DNA of 64,000 nt from Paraburkholderia caffeinilytica. Lineage in GTDB: Bacteria; Pseudomonadota; Gammaproteobacteria; Burkholderiales; Burkholderiaceae. The notes under the pieces were generated by a model. It made no database searches, was not told the DNA's origin, and worked only from the letters and a program-made list of their open reading frames with translations. The stretch spans positions 62,001 to 126,000 of the forward strand of contig NZ_CP031468.1 in the NCBI RefSeq assembly GCF_003368325.1, given 5' to 3'. Every line of letters begins with the position of its first letter. The first letter of the stretch is position 1. The translations under genes and the position numbers were made by a program. Positions 1-8,548 of the stretch are shown here, one piece after another.

Positions 1-844
1 GGCCGTCGCGCTCGCGAATTATGACCATGAAGTTCCTGCACGTTTTGTCGTCGATAGGGCACGCTGTCGTCCAAAGGATGAAGCGCGAGCCGTCACGCCA
101 GAGCTTGATTTCCAGATTGATGGAATATGGCATCGTGCAGCGATAGATGAAGTCGCCCATCGGCGCTTCCTCCGGAATGCCTTCCATCTCTCGGGGAGGC
201 GACAACTCAAACTGGAGTTCCCCGTCGACACGGTTGACCAGAACGAGCGGATGGCTTGCGAAAAACGGGTCGTAGAGGGTGCCCGGATGCACGAACGCGA
301 AGTGAGAAAAGTCAGTGAAATTTTCCCAGCGGCGCTCCGCAACCGTGTTCCAGATGTATGAGTCGGCGACGATCACTTGCATGTCCGGGTTGTCCCAGTC
401 ATCAAGGAAGGGGATTTCCGTGCAGTCGTAGGAGTTGTCCAGCCGCACCCAGACGATTTCGTATTTGACTTCGCAGTCGTAAATCGCGAGTTTTGCGCGC
501 GGTGGCACGGGCTTGTCAGGACAGGCCGGAATTGACTTGCACGCACCATCGCTACCGTATTGCCAGCCGTGATAGGGACACTGAAGTGTGTCTTGGCCCC
601 CACACTTCGCAATGGTCCCAATCGACAACTGCGCAGAGCGATGAGCGCAGCGGTCCGGTGCAGCAACAATTTTTCCGTTGAGTCGAGCCAGCACAAGTTT
701 CTCACCGAGCAGCGTGACGCCCATCGGGCCATGGCCCGATGGATTCGCCCGCTCAAATTCGGCAAGGGTACAGACCGGGTGCCAAAAATGCCGAAGATAG
801 GATTTATCCTCCAATAAAGGCTTGAACTGCTCACGCGCACTCAT
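1..844 (-). CDS. Rieske non-haem iron oxygenase, NdmA/NdmB-like N-demethylase (3' end outside window)
   Basis: The frame opens at an ATG (844) preceded by AGGAGT and stays open to the left edge, so about 281 residues are visible and the C-terminus is missing. The Rieske [2Fe-2S] site is C66-x-H68 and C89-x2-H92 (CPYHGW). The mononuclear iron motif has H181 and H186 in NFTDFSHFAFVH. The architecture is that of the vanillate-demethylase-like Rieske oxygenases. The neighbouring NdmC-, NdmD- and NdmE-like genes and formaldehyde-detoxification genes make an N-demethylase acting on a methylxanthine the best guess. It would need an external reductase, probably the gene at 2927. It is divergent from the GntR regulator with a TGGTATACCA operator between them. 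N1 versus N3 specificity cannot be read from sequence. Confidence 0.85.
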   Translation of the reverse strand, partial: MSAREQFKPLLEDKSYLRHFWHPVCTLAEFERANPSGHGPMGVTLLGEKLVLARLNGKIVAAPDRCAHRSAQLSIGTIAKCGGQDTLQCPYHGWQYGSDGACKSIPACPDKPVPPRAKLAIYDCEVKYEIVWVRLDNSYDCTEIPFLDDWDNPDMQVIVADSYIWNTVAERRWENFTDFSHFAFVHPGTLYDPFFASHPLVLVNRVDGELQFELSPPREMEGIPEEAPMGDFIYRCTMPYSINLEIKLWRDGSRFILWTTACPIDDKTCRNFMVIIRERDG

Positions 845-905
845 GAGTTACTCCTGTGGGGTAGGTTGTTTCGGTCCGATAAACTAAGAGACCAAAATGT
901 CTATC

Positions 906-915
906 TGGTATACCA
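906..915. promoter_or_regulatory. TGGTATACCA operator, copy 1
   Basis: A perfect 10-bp palindrome lies in the 365-bp divergent region between the Rieske oxygenase (minus) and the GntR regulator (plus). The same word recurs at 2012 and 15575. GntR/FadR-type regulators commonly bind short palindromes with TGGT/ACCA arms, so the adjacent GntR protein is the likely ligand (inference). Confidence 0.7.
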
Positions 916-1209
916 ACATAGTACGCAAAAAAACCAGATGCAATCAGGGATTTCCTGCATCCGGGAGTTTTCTGTGTTTTTTGCATTCAGGAATCTGCCG
1001 ACTTAGTGTTTTCACCGATATGCGACTCGCCCGTCTTGGTAGCAAAGGGCGATAGAATATAGGCACCGACCGGCCTGCGTAAGAAACGGTGCGCGACAAG
1101 CTCATGGATGGTGAGTCGTCCCTTCTTTGGTGCCAGAGCGCCGTTCTGAAGTACCAGCGCTTTGCTTCCCGCTCAACCCCTACGCGCAAACTCTGCGCAA
1201 TTCCTAGCC

Positions 1210-1872
1210 ATGCTGACCCAAAAAATAGTAGGAGCAATTGCTGACGCGATTTATCACCGTAGATTGCCGCCAGGAGCCAAACTCAACGAACGTGATATTG
1301 CAGACCTTTACGGAGTGAGCCGAACTGTAGTCCGGCAGGCACTCATTCGACTTTCGCAAGATGGGTTGGTCGAAATCTCACCAAAGCGGTCCTCGGCTGT
1401 ATGGCGCCCGACATTTGATGACGCGTTCGAGCTATATCAGATGCTCCTCGTTCTCGAGAGTGGAGTCATCGACCAGCTCATCAAGTCGGTTACGCCGGAC
1501 CAGCTGAAGGCGCTTCGAGCCCACACGGTGAAGGAGCGCGTGGCATTTGAAAAGGGCAGGCACGACCTTGGCGACAAATTGGGGCGTGAATTTCACGTGT
1601 TACTCCTCTCGTTCCTCAACAACGAAACGTTGAATCAAATCCATCAGCATCTAAGGCGTCGCGAGGCACTTATCAACGCCATGTTTCGCGTTGGGTTCGA
1701 CTACTGTCAATTGCGTGATGAGCATGGGCAGTTGGTCGAATGTCTCGAGAAGAAAGACGCTGCCGCGGCGAAGGCACTCCTCGCGTCGCACTACAACCTG
1801 GTCATTCGCGGGTATCGCTTTGACGCGATGGTGACGCCCGATGTGGACCTCAAACTGGCCCTAGCACTATAA
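1210..1872 (+). CDS. GntR-family (FCD-type) transcriptional regulator of the demethylase cluster
   Basis: The N-terminal winged helix-turn-helix reads AIYHRRLPPGAKLNERDIAD followed by a YGVSRTVVRQALIRL recognition region. The C-terminal two thirds is all-helical with the FCD pattern (ALRAHTVKERVAFEK, EFHVLLL, RDEHGQLVECL). FCD regulators usually bind a small carboxylate or metabolite through a metal-containing pocket. A TTG at 1162 would add 16 residues; I prefer the ATG at 1210, but neither start has a clear ribosome-binding site. Position between the two demethylase transcription units, and TGGTATACCA in front of both, suggest it controls both. Caffeine-degrading pseudomonads also carry a GntR regulator in the ndm cluster. 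Effector unknown. Confidence 0.85.
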   Translation: MLTQKIVGAIADAIYHRRLPPGAKLNERDIADLYGVSRTVVRQALIRLSQDGLVEISPKRSSAVWRPTFDDAFELYQMLLVLESGVIDQLIKSVTPDQLKALRAHTVKERVAFEKGRHDLGDKLGREFHVLLLSFLNNETLNQIHQHLRRREALINAMFRVGFDYCQLRDEHGQLVECLEKKDAAAAKALLASHYNLVIRGYRFDAMVTPDVDLKLALAL

Positions 1873-2010
1873 GTACCTCTGCGCCATCTCCGGCCTGCTG
1901 CGCAGGCCGGCCACTCCCAATGGTTGCCCGCGACGCCTCCCCAAAGAGACTGCCTCAGTGTTATTCCCAAGAAAAAATCGCTTGCCGTCGCGAATTTTTT
2001 TTTATAGAGT

Positions 2011-2022
2011 CTGGTATACCAG
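2011..2022. promoter_or_regulatory. TGGTATACCA operator, copy 2 (CTGGTATACCAG)
   Basis: A 12-bp perfect palindrome lies 35 bp before the NdmC-like start codon, just after an AT-rich run (TTTTTTTTATAG). Position fits a repressor site over the promoter of the ndmC-ndmD-ndmE-frmA-fghA unit. It matches the sites at 906 and 15575. Confidence 0.72.
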
Positions 2023-2056
2023 CTTGAGCATCTGACGAACCAATCCAGGAGGGCAT

Positions 2057-2908
2057 GTGAATTTTGACGAGCAACTGTTCGATGACTGGCATCCTGTAGC
2101 CGCTTCGGAAGACATTCTTCCGGACCGCAGATTTCACACGCGCCTGCTTGGACGGGTCGTGTCGTATTCCCGTAAGGGCTCCGAGGTGACCGCTCAGTGG
2201 GACGATGACGGCACCGAGAGAAAAATGTCTGCAATCGAGCAATACGGGGCGCTATGGCTGTCCTTTTCATCGAACCCCAGAAGTCTCTTCAAGGTGCCAG
2301 AATTCTCGGAGCCCGATCGGCGCATCGTGAGCGCCGGGTCGACTCGCGTGCACACGTCGGGTCTGCGAGCAGTCGAGAACTTCCTCGACATGGCGCACTT
2401 TCCGTTCGTGCATACAGACATTCTCGGCGCCGAGCCGCACACCGACGTGGCGCCGTATACCGTCAAGTACGACGAGCAAGTCGATGAAATCATCGCTACT
2501 GAATGCAAGTTCCCACAACCACGTGGTTCTGCTACGGCGACTGATGCGCTCGATATGGATTACATCTATCGCGTCACCCGGCCATACATCGCGATTCTGT
2601 ACAAAACGTGTCCGCCGGACCCGTCGAGGTGGGATGTCCTCTGTCTGTTCGTGCAGCCTGTCGACGAGGAATGGTGCATCGCTCATACGTTGATGTGCTA
2701 CGTGGACGACGTGAACTCGGATGAACAGCTCCGGCATTTCCAGCAGACCATTTTCGGCCAGGACTTGATGATTCTCGTCAATCAGGTTCCGAGGCGCCTC
2801 CCCCTTACGGCGAAGACCGAGAACCCGGTCCGTGCGGACGTTCTCGCAACGGCATATCGCAAATGGATGCGCGACGGTGGTCTTACGTACGGCGCAATCT
2901 GTGACTGA
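2057..2908 (+). CDS. ndmC: NdmC-like non-haem iron oxygenase subunit lacking a Rieske domain
   Basis: The 283-residue protein starts at a GTG four bases after AGGAGG. The N-terminus resembles a Rieske oxygenase (DDWHPVAASEDILP, LLGRVVSYSRKG), but the stretch that should hold the C-x-H and C-x2-H cluster ligands is missing: the chain goes from VTAQWDDDG straight to ALWLSF. The catalytic iron motif is intact (NFLDMAHFPFVH, H114 and H119). P. putida CBB5 NdmC, the N7-demethylase of 7-methylxanthine, has this same composition and borrows the Rieske cluster carried on NdmD. The downstream NdmD-like reductase has exactly that extra domain, so the pair is functionally complementary. The 18-bp gap to the next gene indicates one operon. 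Exact substrate is inferred. Confidence 0.85.
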   Translation: MNFDEQLFDDWHPVAASEDILPDRRFHTRLLGRVVSYSRKGSEVTAQWDDDGTERKMSAIEQYGALWLSFSSNPRSLFKVPEFSEPDRRIVSAGSTRVHTSGLRAVENFLDMAHFPFVHTDILGAEPHTDVAPYTVKYDEQVDEIIATECKFPQPRGSATATDALDMDYIYRVTRPYIAILYKTCPPDPSRWDVLCLFVQPVDEEWCIAHTLMCYVDDVNSDEQLRHFQQTIFGQDLMILVNQVPRRLPLTAKTENPVRADVLATAYRKWMRDGGLTYGAICD

Positions 2909-2926
2909 CATAGGGATTTGAGATTC

Positions 2927-4693
2927 ATGAGTTCATTTGATTCGAATCGCTGGTATCCCATTGCCAGCACTGAGGTCCTCACTGAGCGGCACGTTTATCA
3001 CACGTCCCTCGCGGGGCAGGAGTTGGCTGTCTGGCGAGACGACAACGGCATCGCGAACGCGTGGGAGAACCGCTGCCCCCATCGAGGCTTGCGACTGACG
3101 CTTGGCGTGAACCTTGGACATGAGCTGCGCTGTCAATATCACGGTTGGACATACGAAAGCGGTTCTGGTGGTTGCACGTTCGTACCTGCACACCGGCATG
3201 CTACTGAGCCCAGCAAGGCATGCGTAACGACCTTCCCTGTACGCGAGTCTGGCGGACTGATATGGGCGTCACTCGGTGCACCGGTTGGCGAGCCGCCCTT
3301 GATCAAGACGCAAACGAGCGGCGCAGCACTCACATTCTTGAGGAGCCTGCCGTTCAATTTGCCCGCCGCCGACGTGGCCAAAGGGCTACTCGAAGCAGGC
3401 TTCCGTTTCGCTGAGTGCTTCGACCAAGACCCGGGGGGCGCAGGCCTGCGTCAGTTTGGCGACGACTCAGTCGGCCTGACCCTGGGGGAGAACGGGCGCT
3501 ATGGTTTGCATTTCTATGTTCAGCCACACTCTGCCGACAAGACTGTCGTCCATGTGAACGCGTTGCTGCACGAGCCAGTGACCCATTCATTCCTCGAGCG
3601 TTTCTCGCACGTTCTCGGTGAATTCAGGCGAGTGCTCGAGCGAGTCCGAGTCGAGGTGCCGGTTACCACGGCGCTCGCAGCACGCAAATCAACGCAGATC
3701 CCTGTTCCAATTCCGGTCGTTGTGGCCTCGCCTCAGACGCTGTCCGCCGAGTATCGTTGCAAAGTCACGTCTCGCGTACAGGAAACAGGGGACATCGTAT
3801 CGTTCGCACTCACGCCGATCGGGCGGTCATTGCCGCAACTCACACCTGGGATGCACGTGAGCGTCACAACGCCTGCGGGCATTGTGCGTCAGTATTCGAT
3901 TATCAACGCGCCGCATGAGCGCGAAGCCTTCCTGATTGGCGTCAAGCGGGAGTTGCAGTCTCTTGGCGGCTCAAAGTCCATGCATGAAGACGTACAGGAG
4001 GGCACGGAACTGAAAATTGCGGTCCCCCGAAATGGATTTCCATTGCGACGCAACGGCCGTCGCCCCGTTCTGATTGCTGGCGGCATAGGCATCACGCCAA
4101 TTCTTGCAATGGCGCAAGCACTGAATGCGACTGGCGACAAGTATGCATTGCATTACTTCGTTCGCGGACCGGAGCACACACCGTTCCAGGCGCGCCTACG
4201 CTCGCTCGGAAGCAACGTATTCATTCATGCGGGACTCGACGTCGCGGGAACTCGACAGCGGCTCGAGGAAATTGTCGAAGAACTGAACCCAGCCCAGATC
4301 GAAATTTATACGTGCGGTCCGGGTCCGATGATTGACACAGTGAAGGATGTCTCGTGCAAGAGAGGCATTCCCGAAGAGTCCGTGCGCTTTGAATATTTCA
4401 AGAACACGGATATCCCGAAGGGCGGCGAAGCATTCGAAGTTACGTTGGCAAAGTCGGGAAAGACCTTCGTTGTGCCGCCTGATAAGTCACTTCTGAAGGC
4501 ATGCTGGGATGAAGGTGTACCGATTGAAGCGTCGTGCGAACAAGGTGTCTGCGGCACCTGCATGACCGCGGTGCTTAGCGGCGAGCTCGACCACCACGAC
4601 ACCTACCTTTCCAAACGAGAGCGCGAAAGCGGCAAATGGATCATGCCGTGTGTCTCCCGATGCAAGAGCAAAAAGCTCGTGCTGGACGTCTAA
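2927..4693 (+). CDS. ndmD: NdmD-like reductase: Rieske domain + FMN/NAD reductase + plant-type ferredoxin
   Basis: The 588-residue electron-transfer protein has three redox parts. Residues 1-110 form a Rieske domain with C50-x-H52 and C69-x2-H72 (CPHRG, CQYHGW). Residues about 270-480 form a ferredoxin-reductase-like unit with the flavin motif RQYSI and the nucleotide motif GGIGITPILA. The C-terminal 2Fe-2S ferredoxin uses C537, C542, C545 and C575. Ordinary VanB-type reductases lack the N-terminal Rieske domain; it is the hallmark of NdmD, which serves NdmA, NdmB and NdmC. Residues about 110-260 are a linker with weak resemblance to an oxygenase alpha domain but no recognisable iron triad. 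ATG 2927 is preferred over TTG 2918. Confidence 0.88.
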   Translation: MSSFDSNRWYPIASTEVLTERHVYHTSLAGQELAVWRDDNGIANAWENRCPHRGLRLTLGVNLGHELRCQYHGWTYESGSGGCTFVPAHRHATEPSKACVTTFPVRESGGLIWASLGAPVGEPPLIKTQTSGAALTFLRSLPFNLPAADVAKGLLEAGFRFAECFDQDPGGAGLRQFGDDSVGLTLGENGRYGLHFYVQPHSADKTVVHVNALLHEPVTHSFLERFSHVLGEFRRVLERVRVEVPVTTALAARKSTQIPVPIPVVVASPQTLSAEYRCKVTSRVQETGDIVSFALTPIGRSLPQLTPGMHVSVTTPAGIVRQYSIINAPHEREAFLIGVKRELQSLGGSKSMHEDVQEGTELKIAVPRNGFPLRRNGRRPVLIAGGIGITPILAMAQALNATGDKYALHYFVRGPEHTPFQARLRSLGSNVFIHAGLDVAGTRQRLEEIVEELNPAQIEIYTCGPGPMIDTVKDVSCKRGIPEESVRFEYFKNTDIPKGGEAFEVTLAKSGKTFVVPPDKSLLKACWDEGVPIEASCEQGVCGTCMTAVLSGELDHHDTYLSKRERESGKWIMPCVSRCKSKKLVLDV

Positions 4694-4706
4694 TGTGAGT
4701 CATTCC

Positions 4707-5384
4707 ATGATTACACTCTACGATTACGAACTTTCTGGTAACTGCTACAAAGTCCGACTGCTCCTTAGCATGCTTGGTCTCGAATACAAGTTAGAACCGG
4801 TCGAGTTTTACCCGAGCAAGGCACACAAGACTGACGCGTTCCTTCGAATCAACCCGCTTGGACAGTTGCCAGCACTCACCGACGACAAGGTGACGCTTCG
4901 GGACGCACAGGCAATCCTCGTTTATCTGGCCGCCCAGTACGACAGGAGTGGACAGTGGTACCCGGCGGCGAATGCCAAGCTCGCGGGCGAAGTGCAGATG
5001 TGGCTTTCGTTTGCTGACAGTCTGACCGGATCGATTTCGGCCGCACGCTTGCACGACCTCTTCTTCTTCGACTTCGATGACGAGGCTTGCAGAAAGCGCG
5101 CACACGAGTTGCTGCGTATCATCGACGAGCATTTGTGGCTGCGCGAAAAGACCGGCGGAGAATTTCTCTGTGACGCTGCTCATCCAACCGTGGCCGACAT
5201 CGCTTGCTTTCCTTACATCATTTTGTCGGATGAAGGCGGAGTTTCGCTTGCCGACTATCCGTCCGTTCGCCGCTGGACCGACCGCATCAAGCGTTTGCCC
5301 GGCTTCATTGTGATGGCCGGCGTCTTTCCTGCTGCCCAGCTACCGGCGCAACGCTTCCAAGCGCGTCAGCAGGCAGATTTCTAG
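4707..5384 (+). CDS. ndmE: NdmE-like glutathione S-transferase family protein
   Basis: The 225-residue protein has a thioredoxin-like N-terminus (ITLYDYELSGNCYKVRLLLS, then INPLGQLPAL and the D-A-Q-A-I-L-VYLA helix) and a helical C-terminal GST domain (HPTVADIACFPYI). In CBB5 the GST-like NdmE has no demonstrated catalytic role but is needed to hold NdmC and NdmD together; the position directly after ndmD supports the same role here. The alternative, a true GST feeding glutathione to the next gene, cannot be excluded. ATG 4707 is chosen; a GTG at 4695 would add four residues. The start lies 13 bp after the ndmD stop. Confidence 0.82.
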   Translation: MITLYDYELSGNCYKVRLLLSMLGLEYKLEPVEFYPSKAHKTDAFLRINPLGQLPALTDDKVTLRDAQAILVYLAAQYDRSGQWYPAANAKLAGEVQMWLSFADSLTGSISAARLHDLFFFDFDDEACRKRAHELLRIIDEHLWLREKTGGEFLCDAAHPTVADIACFPYIILSDEGGVSLADYPSVRRWTDRIKRLPGFIVMAGVFPAAQLPAQRFQARQQADF

Positions 5385-5454
5385 CCGGACGGACCTCCGG
5401 GCGACGATTTACCAGAACACTCTTTCCTTACATCCTGATTAGAAGGGCTTGAAT

Positions 5455-6561
5455 ATGAAGACGAAAGCAGCAATAGCATGGAAGGCAGGCGCTCCCCTGA
5501 CCATCGAAGAAGTCGACCTCACAGGACCGCGTGCAGGCGAAGTGCTGATTGAAGTCAAAGCAACCGGTATTTGCCACACTGACTATTACACGCTTTCTGG
5601 TGCCGACCCCGAAGGCATCTTCCCTTCGATCCTTGGACACGAAGGCGCTGGCGTGGTCGTGGATGTCGGACCTGGTGTCGGCACTCTGAGGAAGGGCGAC
5701 CACGTCATTCCGCTTTACACGCCGGAATGTCGGCAGTGCAAGTTCTGTCTGTCACGCAAGACGAACCTTTGCCAGGCTATCCGGGCGACCCAAGGCAAAG
5801 GGCTTATGCCTGATGCTACATCGCGCTTCTCGTTGGACGGTCAACCATTGTTTCACTATATGGGCACGTCCACGTTCTCCAACTACATTGTTGTGCCGGA
5901 AATCGCAGTAGCCAAGGTACGCGAAGATGCGCCATTCGACAAAATCTGCTACATCGGTTGCGGCGTCACAACCGGTATTGGTGCCGTCGTGTTCTCTGCG
6001 AAGGTCGAAGCGGGCGCGAACGTTGTTGTATTCGGACTGGGCGGTATCGGTTTGAACGTCATCCAGGGCGCGAAGATGGTCGGAGCCGACAAGATTATCG
6101 GGGTCGACATCAATCCTGGTCGCGTTGAGCTTGCGAAGAAATTCGGGATGACGCATTTCATCAACCCAAAGGAAGTCGAGAGCGTCGTGGACAGCATCGT
6201 GCAACTCACCGATGGTGGCGCCGATTACTCGTTCGAATGCGTCGGCAACACCACGCTGATGCGTCAGGCGCTTGAATGCACCCATAAGGGTTGGGGACAG
6301 TCGTTCATCATCGGTGTGGCCGCGGCAGGTCAGGAAATCAGCACTCGTCCGTTTCAACTGGTCACTGGTCGTGAGTGGAAGGGCTCGGCATTTGGCGGCG
6401 CTCGCGGTCGGACGGACGTACCGAAAATCGTCGACTGGTACATGGAAGGCAAGATCAATATCGACGATCTGATCACACATCACCTGCCGCTGGAGCGCAT
6501 CAACGAAGGCTTTGATCTGATGAAAAAGGGCGAGTCGATCCGCTCTGTAGTCCTGTATTAA
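5455..6561 (+). CDS. frmA: S-(hydroxymethyl)glutathione dehydrogenase (class III alcohol dehydrogenase)
   Basis: The 368-residue zinc alcohol dehydrogenase oxidises the glutathione-formaldehyde adduct to S-formylglutathione with NAD. It shows the catalytic-zinc region GHEGAGVVVDVG, the four-Cys structural zinc loop (CRQCKFCLSRKTNLC) and the Rossmann motif GLGGIGLNVIQGAK. The length is normal for class III enzymes. The ATG at 5455 follows AGAAGGG. Formaldehyde is the by-product of oxidative N-demethylation, which explains its place 70 bp after the demethylase genes; CBB5 likewise pairs ndm with frmA. Confidence 0.93.
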   Translation: MKTKAAIAWKAGAPLTIEEVDLTGPRAGEVLIEVKATGICHTDYYTLSGADPEGIFPSILGHEGAGVVVDVGPGVGTLRKGDHVIPLYTPECRQCKFCLSRKTNLCQAIRATQGKGLMPDATSRFSLDGQPLFHYMGTSTFSNYIVVPEIAVAKVREDAPFDKICYIGCGVTTGIGAVVFSAKVEAGANVVVFGLGGIGLNVIQGAKMVGADKIIGVDINPGRVELAKKFGMTHFINPKEVESVVDSIVQLTDGGADYSFECVGNTTLMRQALECTHKGWGQSFIIGVAAAGQEISTRPFQLVTGREWKGSAFGGARGRTDVPKIVDWYMEGKINIDDLITHHLPLERINEGFDLMKKGESIRSVVLY

Positions 6562-6586
6562 CAGGCATACTCAAAGGAGCATCGAA

Positions 6587-7477
6587 ATGCTTGAACTCGT
6601 GTCGTCGCATGCCTGTCATGGGGGCGAGCAGCGCTTCTATAAGCATGACTCGAAGGCCGTCTGCCTGCCAATGCGATTTTCAGTCTATCTGCCACCGCAG
6701 GCACTCCGTTCTAGTGCGAAACTGCCCGCGCTGTTCTATCTGGCGGGCCTGACGTGTACGGAAGAAACCTTTCCGACCAAGGCCGGTGCGCAACGATTTG
6801 CTTCGGAGCACGGTATTATCCTAGTTGCGCCAGACACGAGTCCACGCGGCGCAGGTGTAGCGGGCGAAAGCGAAGCATGGGATTTCGGGCTCGGTGCGGG
6901 GTTTTATGTCGATGCAACCCGGGAGCCATGGGCAAAGCACTACCGGATGTATTCGTACGTCCGCGACGAGCTACGCGAGACGGTGCTCGCCCACTTCCCT
7001 GTCGACGGATCAAGGCTTGGCATTTTCGGGCACTCAATGGGAGGACACGGAGCGCTGGTACTGGCTCTACGAAATCCGGAAATCTATCGTTCCGTGTCCG
7101 CGTTCGCGCCAATCTCTGCACCGACGCTATGCCCGTGGGGTGAAAAGGCATTCAGGGGCTACCTCGGCGACAATGTCGAAGCGTGGAAGCGATACGACGC
7201 AACTGAACTGATTAGCAATGCATCAAAGAGGTTCCCGGGCGGGATTTTGATCGATCAGGGCCTCAGCGATCAGTTCCTCGCTGAGCAGCTTCACCCAGAC
7301 GCCCTCGAAGCCGCATGCAAAGACTCTGGACAACACCTGACGCTTCGACGCTTCGCCGATTACGACCACGGCTACTACTTCATTTCGACCTTCATCGGCG
7401 ATCACATCGCGCATCACGCCAGAACGCTCTGTCTTTACGAAACTGAGGGAGGACCGGTACCCGTCAAAGTGATGTAA
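6587..7477 (+). CDS. fghA: S-formylglutathione hydrolase
   Basis: The 296-residue alpha/beta hydrolase of the esterase D family shows LPALFYLAGLTCTEE near the oxyanion region, the nucleophile elbow GHSMGGHGAL, and a late DYDHGYYF segment supplying the catalytic His. It releases formate and glutathione from S-formylglutathione, completing the detoxification begun by the preceding gene 25 bp upstream. The start has a strong AAAGGAG seven bases before the ATG. Two hairpins with T-runs follow the stop, so this probably ends the demethylase operon. Confidence 0.93.
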   Translation: MLELVSSHACHGGEQRFYKHDSKAVCLPMRFSVYLPPQALRSSAKLPALFYLAGLTCTEETFPTKAGAQRFASEHGIILVAPDTSPRGAGVAGESEAWDFGLGAGFYVDATREPWAKHYRMYSYVRDELRETVLAHFPVDGSRLGIFGHSMGGHGALVLALRNPEIYRSVSAFAPISAPTLCPWGEKAFRGYLGDNVEAWKRYDATELISNASKRFPGGILIDQGLSDQFLAEQLHPDALEAACKDSGQHLTLRRFADYDHGYYFISTFIGDHIAHHARTLCLYETEGGPVPVKVM

Positions 7478-7498
7478 GTATCCGTACATAGTCTCGGG

Positions 7499-7528
7499 GC
7501 GCGCCAATCTCCTGCGCGCGCTCTTTTT
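7499..7528 (+). terminator. Rho-independent terminator after fghA
   Basis: GCGCGC (7499-7504) pairs with GCGCGC (7514-7519), followed by CTCTTTTT. It lies 22 bp after the fghA stop. Confidence 0.7.
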
Positions 7529-7553
7529 GCCCCGCTACCCCGGGGCCTTTTTC
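7529..7553 (+). terminator. Second, adjacent terminator hairpin
   Basis: GCCCCG (7529-7534) pairs with CGGGGC (7541-7546), then CTTTTTCC. Together with the previous hairpin it makes a tandem terminator before the small ORF at 7666. Confidence 0.6.
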
Positions 7554-7665
7554 CTTTTCGCCCAACGCCGAGACAAATTTCTGTGAACCCTCGCGTCGAT
7601 TTCATTAAACGCAGACGGCATGGACTTCATTCACATTTTCGTAGCATCCTTTCATCGAGGTTCAA

Positions 7666-7860
7666 ATGAACATCCAGGCCTTCTTCGTTGCTATCGCAAG
7701 CGAGCAAATTACGATGTTAAGACGGCAAATCGCTAACGAAGGCGTTTCGGCTGCTTCGAGTGCATATCGCATGCTGTTGGTAATGCCATTGTCAAACATC
7801 ACACGGAGCATCGACGAGCGACCTGAAGTCTGCTCCGCTGCAGTACTCGGATACAACTAG
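7666..7860 (+). CDS. Small LGYN-family protein, copy A (64 aa, unknown function)
   Basis: A 64-residue ORF with GAGG seven bases before its ATG. The C-terminal half (SSAYRMLLVMPLSNITRSID, then ERPE and ending AAVLGYN) closely matches the ORF at 31329 and more distantly the one at 41571-41768. The leader ATCGAGGTTCA(A/C)ATG is shared with the 31329 copy. It has no transmembrane segment, signal peptide or cysteine pattern. It lies downstream of the formaldehyde genes but after two terminators, so it may have its own promoter. No function is known to me. Recurrence of a conserved C-terminus beside three catabolic operons argues that it is a real expressed peptide rather than a chance frame. Confidence 0.7.
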   Translation: MNIQAFFVAIASEQITMLRRQIANEGVSAASSAYRMLLVMPLSNITRSIDERPEVCSAAVLGYN

Positions 7861-8548
7861 TCAGCGACAATACCCCGTAAGCCACTGCGCTGTTCTTTTT
7901 GGTCGAACCGCGTGGATACGAACAAAGAAATCGCTTTTGCGGAGCTCGACACAATCTGGAAGATGTTGACTTGCGTGTCCCGATAACCCGAAGCGATAAC
8001 CGGCTCACGGTACCGTCTTCGTTCAAATTCGAAAGCGCCCCCTTGTGACTTTGTCGAGCAATGGTCCAGGCAGTCCGCGGTATCATTCGCAACTTTTTTG
8101 AGGGGCGATTCTGCTCCGACAGGGTTAAGACAGCCAGCGTCCGAACACGCCGTTAGATCTTTGTGCAAAATCTGTAAGAATGTCGATGCGGGTCATTCCA
8201 ATAGCGTACTAAACAACAGCGCCCGCACCCACAAAATAGTAGACCATGTGTTGTCGTGTCAAGCGGCGGCATTTCACGAGATATCCCGCTTACCGTTGTA
8301 TTCGGCCGTTGCGGTGTCCTGCTGCATAACTGTGTCTTATTCATCTCGTTTGCGCAACTTGTTTGGGCTCCTTAAGGTCGTAGCTCAAAGTGACAGCAGC
8401 AGCCTTCAAGTCGGCAGGCCCGACACTGAGGGTATGCCCTCTAGCCGCCCCCTGCTCCTGAAGTTTCAGGATATCGTACGTTTGCCTTGCAGCAGTATCC
8501 CCATCGATTGCAAGTTACATAGAATCTCTAAATGCTAATTGGTGTAGT
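7861..8548. other. Non-coding or decayed stretch
   Basis: About 690 bp with no convincing gene. Open frames exist on both strands (for example 8098-8538 plus and 7857-8168 minus), but they overlap each other, lack ribosome-binding sites and show no family resemblance or codon preference like the neighbours. Confidence 0.5.

Noticed and set aside
373..840. 155-codon minus-strand frame covering the start of the first gene
   Set aside because: The Rieske motifs (CAHR, CPYHGW, NFTDFSHF) are in another frame beginning at 844 and running off the window.
8098..8538. 146-codon open frame on the plus strand
   Set aside because: No ribosome-binding site, Ser/Cys-rich, conflicts with other open frames on the opposite strand, no recognisable domain.
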